This document shows positions 25,175 to 32,628 of a DNA stretch of 64,000 nucleotides, one piece after another (position 1 is the stretch's first letter; each line of letters opens with the position of its first letter). This DNA comes from Saccharopolyspora_C sp047200635 (GTDB lineage Bacteria; Actinomycetota; Actinomycetes; Mycobacteriales; Pseudonocardiaceae). The DNA lies in contig NZ_JBJZOI010000026.1 in the NCBI RefSeq assembly GCF_047200635.1, forward strand, positions 1 through 64,000. The letters are read 5' to 3'. A model generated the notes under the pieces. That model did no database searches, was not told the origin of the DNA, and saw only the letters and a program-made list of their open reading frames with translations. The position numbers were made by a program, and so were the translations under genes.

Positions 25175-26158
25175 TCAGGGCAGTCGGCGCCCCAGCAGCA
25201 GCGACAGCGCCGCGGCGAGGATCGCGGTGAGCGTGCCCAGCACCAGCCAGGGCTTGCTGGCGTCGGTGTGCTTGATCTCGTAGCCGATCTGCTCGCCCAG
25301 CGTGTCGTAGACCCGCCGCAGCTGCTCCGCGCTCGCCGCCTTGTGGAACTCCCCGCCGGAGAGGTCCGCGATCTCCTCCATCGCCCCGTCATCGACCTCC
25401 ACCGGCTGCGACTGGCCCTCGATGTCGATCGTGCCGTAGTCCGTGCCGAACGAGATCGTCGTGATCGGGATCCCGGCCTTCTTGGCCTCGTCCGCCTTGG
25501 TGTAGGCCCCGCGCGGGGCGTTGAGATCCCGGGGGATGGTCTGCCCGCCGTCGGCCATCAGCACGATCCTCGCGGGCGGCGCGCCACCGGGCCCACCGAC
25601 CATCTTCCCGAACGAGTCGATCGCCGACATCGAGGCGTTGATGCCGTCCCCGGTCGCCGTCGCCTCCGACAGCGACAGGTTGTCGATCGCCTGCTTCACC
25701 GCGGGCCGGTCCGTCGTCGGCATCACCATCACCGTGGCGGTCCCCGCGAACGACACCAGGCCCAGGTTGATCCCCGGCGTCAGCTTGTCGGCGAACTCCT
25801 TCGCCGCGATCTTCGCCGCCTCCAGGCGGCTCGGCTCCACGTCCTTGGCCATCATCGACAACGACACGTCCACGGTGAGCATGACGGTGGCGCGGTTCCG
25901 GGGGATCCGCTGCTCAGCCGTCGGACCTGCCAGCGCCACAGTCAGGAGCAACATCGCCACCGCGAGCAGCGCGGCGGGCACGTGCTTCGGCCAGCCCTGC
26001 CGCTTCGGCGCCACCCGGTCCAGCACCGGCAGGTTGCTGAACCGCAACGACTCCTTGCGCGCGCGCCGCTGCGCCCACGCGTAACCGCCGACCAGCGCCG
26101 CGATCACCAGCAGCAGCAGGAACCACCACGGCGAGGCGAACCCCGACACGCTCAACAT
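25175..26158 (-). CDS. VWA domain membrane protein (BatA-like)
   Basis: A 327-residue protein. Membrane helices lie at about 10-28 and 58-76, and a von Willebrand factor A domain (about 85-290) has a MIDAS metal site (VDVSLSM, the D-x-S-x-S motif). A closing helix sits at about 305-322. The architecture and position match mycobacterial Rv1481. MoxR-DUF58-VWA systems act as chaperone-like or metal-insertion complexes, often in envelope stress. ATG 26158 overlaps the DUF58 stop (ATGA), so the two are translationally coupled. Confidence 0.88.
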   Translation of the reverse strand: MLSVSGFASPWWFLLLLVIAALVGGYAWAQRRARKESLRFSNLPVLDRVAPKRQGWPKHVPAALLAVAMLLLTVALAGPTAEQRIPRNRATVMLTVDVSLSMMAKDVEPSRLEAAKIAAKEFADKLTPGINLGLVSFAGTATVMVMPTTDRPAVKQAIDNLSLSEATATGDGINASMSAIDSFGKMVGGPGGAPPARIVLMADGGQTIPRDLNAPRGAYTKADEAKKAGIPITTISFGTDYGTIDIEGQSQPVEVDDGAMEEIADLSGGEFHKAASAEQLRRVYDTLGEQIGYEIKHTDASKPWLVLGTLTAILAAALSLLLGRRLP

Positions 26159-27123
26159 CACGCCGCTCCCCCGGACCATCCCCGCTTGCGGGCCACCACG
26201 AACCGCACCACGTCGGCGATCCAGTCCGAATCCGTCCGCAGCACCAGGTGCGCGCACCCCGCCCGCCGCAGCGCCACCGCGACCTCCTCGCGATGCGCGG
26301 CCGCCGCCGCCGCGAACTCCTTGCGCAGCAGCGGTGTCGTGCGCACCTCGCGCTGCTCCCCCGTCTCCGGGTCGGAGAGCACCACCGTGCCCACGTCCGG
26401 CAGTTCCACGTCACGGGGATCCAGCACCTCGACGGCCAGCAGCGAGTGGCGGGCGCCGAGCCCGCGTAGCGCCCGCCGCCAGTCCTGATCGCCCAGGAAG
26501 TCCGAGACCACCACCGCCAGGCCCCGCCGACGGGGCGGCCTGCGCAGCGACTCCAGCAATCCGGCCAGATCACCCCGGGTGCCGACCTCGGCCCTCGGCA
26601 CCTCGGCGACCCGGCGCAGCAACGCCCGCGCGTGCCCCAGCCCGCCGCGCGCGGGCAACCGCACCGGCCCGGTGCCGGTGTCCACCACCGCGCCGATCCG
26701 GTTGCCACCACCGCTGGTCAAGTGGGTCACGGCCGCGAGTGCGGCGATCGCCAGCTCCCGCTTGTCGCAGGCGGCCGAGCCGAAGTCCAGGCTCGGCGAC
26801 AGGTCCATCGCCACCCAGGTCTCCAGCTCCCGGTCCGCGACGGTCTGCCGGATGTGCGGCTCCGACGTCCGCGCCGTGACCGCCCAGTCCATCCGTCGCA
26901 CGTCGTCCCCGGGCTGGTAGACCCGCGCCTCCCCCGGCTCCGTGCCGGGACCGGGGACCAGGCCGAGGTGGTTGCCCTGCAACAGCCCGTCCAGCCTGCC
27001 GCGCACGGTCAGCTCCAGGGAGCGCAGCGCGGCGTGCAGCCGCGGCCCCTCCGGCCCGGAGAGCTGGGGCGGAGCCCAGGACGGGCGCTCGGCGCCACCG
27101 TCCTGGGCGGAACTCACCGACAC
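26158..27123 (-). CDS. DUF58 domain protein
   Basis: A 321-residue soluble DUF58 protein, matching mycobacterial Rv1480. Typical motifs are GEARVYQPGDDVRRMDWAVT and the VWA-like strand TWVAMDLSPSLDFG. GTG 27123 has GAGGAG nine bases upstream, which removes a long Arg-rich extension in the same frame. It lies between moxR and the VWA gene, overlapping the latter by four bases. It probably adapts the MoxR ATPase to the membrane VWA protein. Confidence 0.88.
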   Translation of the reverse strand: MSVSSAQDGGAERPSWAPPQLSGPEGPRLHAALRSLELTVRGRLDGLLQGNHLGLVPGPGTEPGEARVYQPGDDVRRMDWAVTARTSEPHIRQTVADRELETWVAMDLSPSLDFGSAACDKRELAIAALAAVTHLTSGGGNRIGAVVDTGTGPVRLPARGGLGHARALLRRVAEVPRAEVGTRGDLAGLLESLRRPPRRRGLAVVVSDFLGDQDWRRALRGLGARHSLLAVEVLDPRDVELPDVGTVVLSDPETGEQREVRTTPLLRKEFAAAAAAHREEVAVALRRAGCAHLVLRTDSDWIADVVRFVVARKRGWSGGAA

Positions 27124-27170
27124 GGCTGATCGCTCCTCGTCTCGTCTGATCGGGCAACGCCGCCCGCGGC

Positions 27171-28253
27171 TCAGTACTGCGGCGGCGGGCCGACCGGGGC
27201 CTGCCCGTAGCCGCCGGGCTGCGCCAGCTGCTGCGGGCGCGCCGAGACCTGCGGCAGCGGGACCGTCTGCAGCACCCGGTTGACGATGTGGTCCACGGCG
27301 ATGCCGTCGGCGAGCGCGTCGTAGGACAGCACCAGCCGGTGCCGCAGCACGTCCGGCACCACGTCCACCACGTCCTGCGGCAGCACGTAGTCCCGGCCCC
27401 GGACCAGTGCCAGCGCCCGGGACGCGGCGACGATGCCCAGGCTCGCGCGCGGCGAGGCGCCGTAGGAGACCCAGCCCGCGATGTCCGAGAGCCCGTGCTC
27501 GTTCGGAGTCCGGGTGGCCAGCACCAGCCGCACCACGTAGTCGACGAGCGCGTGGTGCACGAACACCTGCGAGGCGACGCCCTGCAGCCTGGTCAGCTCC
27601 CCGGCGTCGAGTACCGGCGTCGGCTCCGGGCTGGCCACGCCCATCCGGTAGACGATCTCCCGCTCCTCCTCGGCGGAGGGGTACTCGACCTGGAGCTTGA
27701 ACAGGAAGCGGTCGCGCTGCGCCTCCGGCAGCGGGTACACGCCCTCGTTCTCGATGGGGTTCTGGGTGGCCAGCACCAGGAACGGGTTGGGCATCGGGAA
27801 GCTCTCCCCGCCGATGGAGACGTGGCGCTCGGCCATGACCTCCAGCAGCGCCGACTGCACCTTGGCCGGGGCGCGGTTGATCTCGTCGGCGAGCACGAAG
27901 TTCGCCAGCACCGGACCGAGCTCGACGTCGAAGCGCTCGCTGCCCTGCCGGTAGATGCGGGTGCCGAGGATGTCGGCGGGCACCAGGTCCGGGGTGAACT
28001 GCAAGCGGGAGAAGGAGCCACCGACCACCTTGGCGAAGGTCTCCACCGCGAGGGTCTTCGCCACGCCGGGCACGCCCTCCAGCAGCACGTGGCCCTTGGC
28101 CAGCAGTCCGACCAGCACCCGCTCGACGAGCCGGTCCTGGCCGACGATGACCCGCTTGACCTCGAACACGGTGCGTTCGAGCAGCTGCGCGTCCCGGGCC
28201 GGGGTGTGCACCTGCTCCGCGGGAGCCGCCCCGCCGTCGCCGGCCTCGGTCAC
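27171..28253 (-). CDS. moxR: MoxR family AAA+ ATPase
   Basis: A 360-residue AAA+ ATPase of the MoxR group. Walker A is GVPGVAKTL, Walker B is NFVLADEINRAPAK, the sensor region is LVLATQNPIENEG, and the C-terminal lid contains SPRASLGIVAASRA. It probably powers folding or metal loading of partners through the DUF58 and VWA proteins encoded next, as for mycobacterial Rv1479. GTG 28253 is chosen for AGAGG 7 bases upstream; the 35 residues further upstream are Arg-rich and unconserved-looking. The tail is Pro/Gln/Gly-rich. Confidence 0.92.
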   Translation of the reverse strand: MTEAGDGGAAPAEQVHTPARDAQLLERTVFEVKRVIVGQDRLVERVLVGLLAKGHVLLEGVPGVAKTLAVETFAKVVGGSFSRLQFTPDLVPADILGTRIYRQGSERFDVELGPVLANFVLADEINRAPAKVQSALLEVMAERHVSIGGESFPMPNPFLVLATQNPIENEGVYPLPEAQRDRFLFKLQVEYPSAEEEREIVYRMGVASPEPTPVLDAGELTRLQGVASQVFVHHALVDYVVRLVLATRTPNEHGLSDIAGWVSYGASPRASLGIVAASRALALVRGRDYVLPQDVVDVVPDVLRHRLVLSYDALADGIAVDHIVNRVLQTVPLPQVSARPQQLAQPGGYGQAPVGPPPQY

Positions 28254-28576
28254 TTCGACACCTCTCGTTCGCGTCCTCGCGTCGACTTCGTCGCGCACCT
28301 GCTCGCCCGCGCTCCCCGCGGGGCCTCGGCGCCCGCGCCGCGCGAGCGATCTTGGCACGGCTGGGCCCCAGGTGCGCGAGCGGGCACCCGGCCAGGTGCG
28401 AAGTCAACCGCACCGGCGGTGTGACCCCTGTGAAGCCCCCGTCGTCGTGGCGTTGTGCCGGTGTCGCGAGTTGGTGTCGCGGAGCCCGCCGCGCGGATTA
28501 ATTTCAGTCAACACTGAAACCATAGAGCAATTAAACATGTTCGGCCACGCGGGGGTCGGGTCGGTGTTCGCGCAGC
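28254..28576. other. Intergenic region upstream of moxR
   Basis: About 320 bases between moxR and mobA, both transcribed leftward. It holds the AT-rich palindrome at 28498-28520 and otherwise GC-rich sequence. The moxR promoter must lie here or before mobA, but I cannot place its -35 and -10 boxes. Confidence 0.6.
28498..28520. repeat. AT-rich palindromic element, copy B
   Basis: It contains TTTCAGT (28502-28508), CAAC, then ACTGAAA (28513-28519): a perfect 7-bp inverted repeat within an AT-rich stretch that extends to about 28540. It matches the element at 14425-14447 at 19 of 23 positions. It lies 57 bases beyond the mobA stop and 245 bases before the moxR start. It may be a protein-binding site or a short transcript-end hairpin; function unknown. 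Confidence 0.58.
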
Positions 28577-29128
28577 TCAGTCCAGGCGGTGCAGGTCCTC
28601 GGGGGTGTCGACGTCGGCGGCCTCCGCGCCCACCGCGGGAACACGCACCGGGTCCAGCGCACCGAACAGGGCGCGAGCCGGCCGGTCGCGCACCTCCCCC
28701 GGCATCGCCGCGCGCAGCTCCTCGATCCGCCACACGCCCAGCAGCCACTGCGTCCGGCCGGAGTCGTCGACGAGCACGGCCCCCGGTCCGATGACGGCCC
28801 TCCGCAGCCGGGCCACGGTCTCCGGACCGATCCCGGGGTGGTCCGCGGCGAGCACCGCGACCGCTCCCCGCGCGAACGGGACCTCGGCCAATCCCGCGCT
28901 CAGCCCGGCCAGCGGTCCGGAACCGGGCGGGTCCTCGCGGGTCCAGCGGACGTCCGCGGCGACCGATCGCCGCGGACCGACGACCACGATCGGCGCGCAG
29001 CCGCGAACAGCGGCGAGGGTGTGGTCCAGCAGGGTGCCGCCGCGGGTGGGCAGGGCGAGCTTGTCCACTCCCCCGAGCCGCCGGGACCGGCCACCGGCGA
29101 GCACCACAGCCGCGAAGTCCTCCATCAC
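28577..29128 (-). CDS. mobA: Molybdenum cofactor guanylyltransferase (MobA-like)
   Basis: A 183-residue nucleotidyltransferase with the MobA signature VVLAGGRSRRLGGVDKLAL near residues 8-26 and DHPGIGPE as the metal-binding region. It should attach GMP to molybdopterin. A MobA-like CTP/GTP transferase of another pathway is possible because the family is broad and the domain is short. It lies upstream of moxR on the same strand after a 323-base gap and does not sit with other molybdenum genes. Confidence 0.82.
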   Translation of the reverse strand: MMEDFAAVVLAGGRSRRLGGVDKLALPTRGGTLLDHTLAAVRGCAPIVVVGPRRSVAADVRWTREDPPGSGPLAGLSAGLAEVPFARGAVAVLAADHPGIGPETVARLRRAVIGPGAVLVDDSGRTQWLLGVWRIEELRAAMPGEVRDRPARALFGALDPVRVPAVGAEAADVDTPEDLHRLD

Positions 29129-29220
29129 ACGCCGATGCCTACCTCACCGCCGCTCCCCCGCGCTCACCGGCTCCACCCGACAACCGGGCCGACCCGGGCG
29201 GCGCGGAGCGCGGGACGGGC

Positions 29221-30525
29221 TCAGAGCACGCGAACCGCGTACGGGGCGATACCGGCGTAGCGAACCGGGGTGACGCGGACGTGCGAGCCCGAGTACGGCG
29301 CCTCCACCATCTTCCCCGACCCCAGGTAGAGAGCGACGTGGTGGATCCGGCCACCGCTGCTCCAGAACAGCATGTCGCCGCGCTGCATCGAGGCCAGCGG
29401 GACCTGGGTGCCGGACTGGTACTGGTAGCCGCTGTAGTGGTCGAGCCGCACGCCCGCCCCGGCGAAGGCGTAGATCATCAACCCGGAGCAATCGAAACCG
29501 ATCTTGCGGTAGTCGCCGTAGGAGTCGGCCACTCCCCCGTCCCGGATCCCGCGGGTCGGTCCGCTCGCGTTCCCGCCACCCCAGGCGTAGGGCGTGCCGA
29601 GCTGGGACAACGCCCGGTCCACCACGGTCTCCACCGAACCGGTGGCGGGCTCGTCGTCGTCTTCCGGCGCCGGGCTGCCCTGGCTCACCCCGGGGCCGGG
29701 GTCCTGTCCCTGTCCGGCCTGCGCGGCCTGGCTGGCGGCGAGCCACTCCTCGTACCGGTCGCGCTGCGACTCCAGCCCGGCCACCGAGGAGCGGGCCGCG
29801 GCGAGCTCGGAGCGCACGTCGTCGCGCTCGGCCTCCAGGTGGGCGGCGGTCCCGGCCTGCTCGGCGCGCGCGGTGATCGCCGCGGCCCGCGCGGCCTCGG
29901 CCCGGTCGCTGGCCTCGGCCGCCTGGGCGCGCGCGGCGGCCGCGTCCCGCAACGCCTCGCGGGCCAGCGAGTCCTTGTTCACCCGGTCGATCCGGGAGCG
30001 CTCCAGGTCGTCGAGCACGTCGAGCTGGGTGCGCCCGACCGTGTCGAGGAGCTCGGCCCGCGCCAGCAGGTCCTCGGGGCCGTGCGCGCCGACGTAGGCG
30101 GTGAGCGAGCCGAGCTTGCTGCCCTGGCGGTAGCTGCCCGCGGCGAACTCGTCCAGGCGGGCCCGCTGCCGCTCCACCTCGGCGGCCGCGGCGGCGGACT
30201 GCCCCTGCGCCCCGGCGGCGACCTGCTCGGCGCGGGAGCGAGCGCGCTCGGCGCGGTCGAGGTCGACCCGGGCCTTGTTGGCGTCCTCCATGGCCAGCTC
30301 GACCCGCGCGCCCAGCTCGCCGAGCCGGGACTCCGCCTCGGCGAGGCGCTGGGTGAGTTCACCGACGCGGTCCGCCCGGTCGCTGACCCGGTCGCGTTGT
30401 GCTTCGATCTCGCCATCGCCGGGCCGCGTCGGCGGCTCCGGGGCGCTCGCCGCGCCGACCGGGAGCGCGAGGGCCAGCGCGGAGGCGAGGACCAGACCGC
30501 CGGTGAGTCGTCGAGGTCGGCGCAC
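29221..30525 (-). CDS. Secreted NlpC/P60 peptidoglycan endopeptidase (RipA-like)
   Basis: A 434-residue secreted hydrolase. A signal peptide (RRPRRLTGGLVLASALALA, cleaved after about residue 27 at GAASA) precedes a long coiled coil (about 40-265, Ala/Arg/Glu-rich). An acidic linker and a C-terminal NlpC/P60 domain (about 310-434) follow. The catalytic Cys is in KIGFDCSGLMIY and the His in GRIHHVALYLG. It should cut within peptidoglycan stem peptides during cell separation, with the coiled coil acting as an inhibitory or FtsX-binding region. GTG 30525 has GGAGG 8 bases upstream. The domain carries a ~13-residue insertion (SGPTRGIRDGGVADSYGD) before the Cys. Confidence 0.92.
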   Translation of the reverse strand: MRRPRRLTGGLVLASALALALPVGAASAPEPPTRPGDGEIEAQRDRVSDRADRVGELTQRLAEAESRLGELGARVELAMEDANKARVDLDRAERARSRAEQVAAGAQGQSAAAAAEVERQRARLDEFAAGSYRQGSKLGSLTAYVGAHGPEDLLARAELLDTVGRTQLDVLDDLERSRIDRVNKDSLAREALRDAAAARAQAAEASDRAEAARAAAITARAEQAGTAAHLEAERDDVRSELAAARSSVAGLESQRDRYEEWLAASQAAQAGQGQDPGPGVSQGSPAPEDDDEPATGSVETVVDRALSQLGTPYAWGGGNASGPTRGIRDGGVADSYGDYRKIGFDCSGLMIYAFAGAGVRLDHYSGYQYQSGTQVPLASMQRGDMLFWSSGGRIHHVALYLGSGKMVEAPYSGSHVRVTPVRYAGIAPYAVRVL

Positions 30526-30542
30526 GACCCGCACCTCCAGCC

Positions 30543-30617
30543 GCCGAATTGGTCCATTCGGCCTTGCAGATGTTGCGCCGTTCGGCGCACAGGACGAGCA
30601 CCACTGTGCACGTGCAC
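30543..30617 (-). promoter_or_regulatory. Paired hairpins and palindrome before the NlpC/P60 gene
   Basis: Directly upstream of the GTG at 30525 lie two stem-loops: GCCGAAT/ATTCGGC (30543-30562) and TGCGCCG/CGGCGCA (30574-30589). A perfect 12-bp palindrome GTGCACGTGCAC follows at 30606-30617. The first hairpin abuts the ribosome site. They could be leader-RNA structure plus an operator for a cell-wall hydrolase that must be tightly controlled. No known riboswitch fits. Confidence 0.4.
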
Positions 30618-30690
30618 CACTATTGCCGCAATTCGTCACTCCGGACGCACGAGTCACAGATCGCCCGAGCAGGAGGAAACAAGACGAAAA

Positions 30691-30718
30691 GGGCGCGCTG
30701 GATGGATCCAGCGCGCCC
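30691..30718 (-). terminator. Rho-independent terminator of the sirtuin gene
   Basis: GGGCGCGCTGGAT (30691-30703) pairs with ATCCAGCGCGCCC (30706-30718), followed in the leftward direction by TTTTCGTCTTG. A 13-bp stem plus a T-run is a classical intrinsic terminator, 18 bases past the sirtuin stop. Confidence 0.85.
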
Positions 30719-30735
30719 GGCGGAAGCTCGGGAGA

Positions 30736-31566
30736 CTACTGCCAGGTGCTCGGGTCGCCCCAGGTGCGCAGCGGTTCGGCGTCGCCGGTGCGGGGGACCG
30801 CGGCCAACTCGGGCAACACCTCGGCCAGCGGGTCGCGCAGCACCGCCGCCGCGAGCTCGTCGTACGGCGTCGGCTCGCCGTTGCAGATCACCAGCCGGGC
30901 CCCCGCGCGCACGGCCAGCTCCACCAGCCCGGCCGCCGGGTGCACGGTGAGCGAGGTGCCCGCCGCGAGGAAGACGTCGCAGTCCAGCGCCGCCCGCTGC
31001 GAGGCCCGGATGACGTCCGGGTCCAGCGACTGGCCGAAGGAGATCGTGGAGGACTTGAGGATGCCGCCGCAGGAGCGGCACGGCGGGTCGTCCTCGCCCT
31101 CGGCGACCCGCGCCAGCGCCGCGCGCATCGAGCCGGTCGCCCCGCAGTCCAGGCACACCACGCCGAACACCGACCCGTGCAGCTCCTGCACCAGCCCCGC
31201 GTCGAGCCCGCCGCGCTGGTGCAGACCGTCGATGTTCTGCGTCAGCACCGACGACAACCGGCCCTGCGCGGCGAGATCGGCGAACGTGCGGTGCGCCGCG
31301 TTGGGCTCGGCCGTCCACGCCGGGTGCTCCGCGCGGATGCGCCAGGACTCCCGGCGCACCTCGGGATCGGCCAGATAGGAGTTGATGTCGCTGAGCCGCT
31401 GCGCGCGGGGGTCGCGGGTCCACACGCCGTTCGGCCCGCGGAAGTCCGGGATGCCGGAGGCGGTGGAGATCCCCGCTCCGGTGAGCGCCGTGATCCGCCG
31501 GGCGGCCGCGAACAGCTCCCGGGCGCGGGCGTGCTCGGATGCGGGGTCGCTGCCGCGTGCTGTCAC
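30736..31566 (-). CDS. cobB: NAD-dependent protein deacylase (sirtuin)
   Basis: A ~276-residue sirtuin that removes acyl groups from lysines using NAD+. The NAD site is TGAGISTASGIPDFRG, the TQNIDGLH motif follows, the catalytic His is in QELHGSVFG, and the zinc is held by CLDC and CRSC. GTSLTVHPAAGLV closes the Rossmann part. An HTR/YxxR desuccinylase signature is not evident, so deacetylase is the safer call. GTG 31566 is chosen; an in-frame ATG at 31611 would add 15 residues and neither has a clear ribosome site. It has a strong intrinsic terminator. Confidence 0.9.
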   Translation of the reverse strand: MTARGSDPASEHARARELFAAARRITALTGAGISTASGIPDFRGPNGVWTRDPRAQRLSDINSYLADPEVRRESWRIRAEHPAWTAEPNAAHRTFADLAAQGRLSSVLTQNIDGLHQRGGLDAGLVQELHGSVFGVVCLDCGATGSMRAALARVAEGEDDPPCRSCGGILKSSTISFGQSLDPDVIRASQRAALDCDVFLAAGTSLTVHPAAGLVELAVRAGARLVICNGEPTPYDELAAAVLRDPLAEVLPELAAVPRTGDAEPLRTWGDPSTWQ

Positions 31567-31931
31567 CTCACCACGGTCCCACGACTGCCCGGCCAGCGGG
31601 AACGCGGGCATCAGCGCAGGTCGGGGCGATCGCGGCGGTACCCGTGACGGCAGCTCCGCAACTCGGTGGCGCGCGCGGGGCCGCCTGGCTCGGGCACCCG
31701 GAAACCGGGGCGACCGGAAGGCGGCTCGCTCCCTCGTGGCCGCCAGCGGGGCGCTGGCGCGCCCGCCGCGCATCGCCGGTTTTGCCTTGCACCGCAAGGA
31801 GATCTCACCCCGGGTGAGCAGCGGCGATGCGGTTCGACTCGTTCGTGGGTTCTTCCGCTTCGTTCGATTCATACCCTGTTCACAGGCGCTTACGCTGGAG
31901 GTTTCCGTGCGTCGTCAGCGGGGAGGAACTC
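31567..31931. other. Divergent promoter region, sirtuin / Ser-Arg-rich protein
   Basis: About 365 bases between divergent genes. Open frames here are Arg/Pro-rich shadows. The segment CCTGTTCACAGGCGCTTACGCTGG (in part) at about 31875-31900 looks like the promoter of the rightward gene, with TTACGCT as a possible -10. Nothing else was recognised. Confidence 0.45.
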
Positions 31932-32498
31932 ATGACCAGCGCAACCAGTTCCGGCACGTCCGGCGGTTCGGGCACGCGCGCGTCCAGCGCGAGCACCCGG
32001 GGACGGAGCTCCGGGGCCTCCCGGTCGGGCACGCGGTCGGGCTCGGGTCGGCAGAGCGGCACCGCCACCCGGGGCGGCGGCACCACCGCGCAGAGCTCGA
32101 CGCGCCGCAGCAGCACCACCGGGCGAAGCAGCGGGTCCGGCGGGAGCGGCTCGTCCCGCCAGAGCACCAGCGCGCGCCAGAGCACCTCGCGGCAGGGCGG
32201 CACCTCCCGCTCCGGCGCCGCCACGGGCACGAGTTCGGCCCGCACGTCCACCGCGCGGCAGGCCACGGTGCACCTGCCGTTCGTCACCGCCCAGTTCCAC
32301 AAGCCCGACGTGCAACTGCCCGGCAAGAAGGAACTGGCCTCCGCCGCCGACACCGTGCGCGCGCAGTTGCCCGAACCCGGCCACGCCCTGTTCTACGGCG
32401 GCCTCGCCGCCGGAGTCGCCCTGAGCCTGCTCGAATGGCCCGTCGCGCTGGCCATCGGCGTCGGCACCGCCGTCGTCGGCAGCGGCGACCGCAAGTAG
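31932..32498 (+). CDS. Ser/Thr/Arg/Gly-rich protein with C-terminal membrane hairpin
   Basis: A 188-residue protein of two parts. Residues 1-108 are low complexity (Ser, Thr, Arg, Gly) and surely disordered and basic. The C-terminal ~75 residues look conserved, with VHLPFVTAQFHKPDVQLPG then a membrane hairpin (ALFYGGLAAGVALSLLEWPV, then LAIGVGTAVVGS). GGGAGGA precedes the ATG at 32932 minus 1000, i.e. 31932, so expression looks real. It lies 130 bases before the CtpI-like ATPase on the same strand and may be its partner or regulator. Codon third positions stay GC-rich throughout the repeat. Function unknown. Confidence 0.78.
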   Translation: MTSATSSGTSGGSGTRASSASTRGRSSGASRSGTRSGSGRQSGTATRGGGTTAQSSTRRSSTTGRSSGSGGSGSSRQSTSARQSTSRQGGTSRSGAATGTSSARTSTARQATVHLPFVTAQFHKPDVQLPGKKELASAADTVRAQLPEPGHALFYGGLAAGVALSLLEWPVALAIGVGTAVVGSGDRK

Positions 32499-32516
32499 CG
32501 CGCCGCGCGTCCGCGC

Positions 32517-32557
32517 CCGCCCCGGTGACCCCCGCGCTTCCGCGGGTCCCGGGGCGG
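32517..32557. terminator. Two-part hairpin between the Ser/Arg-rich and ATPase genes
   Basis: An outer stem CCGCCCCGG (32517-32525) / CCGGGGCGG (32549-32557) encloses an inner CCCGCG/CGCGGG hairpin. It lies 18 bases after the Ser/Arg-rich gene's stop, so it may end or weaken transcription into the ATPase. Confidence 0.6.
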
Positions 32558-32628
32558 CAACGCGCGTCCTCGTCCACCGCCGCCGGTTTCAGCCGGGAAC
32601 GGCGCCCACGCTCCCGGAGAGGGACCCC

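Noticed and set aside
31935..32240. Ser/Arg/Gly-rich stretch as a possible tandem DNA repeat or PE/PGRS-like antigen
   Set aside because: No regular DNA repeat unit is present, and the C-terminal half is a membrane hairpin rather than a PE or PPE domain.
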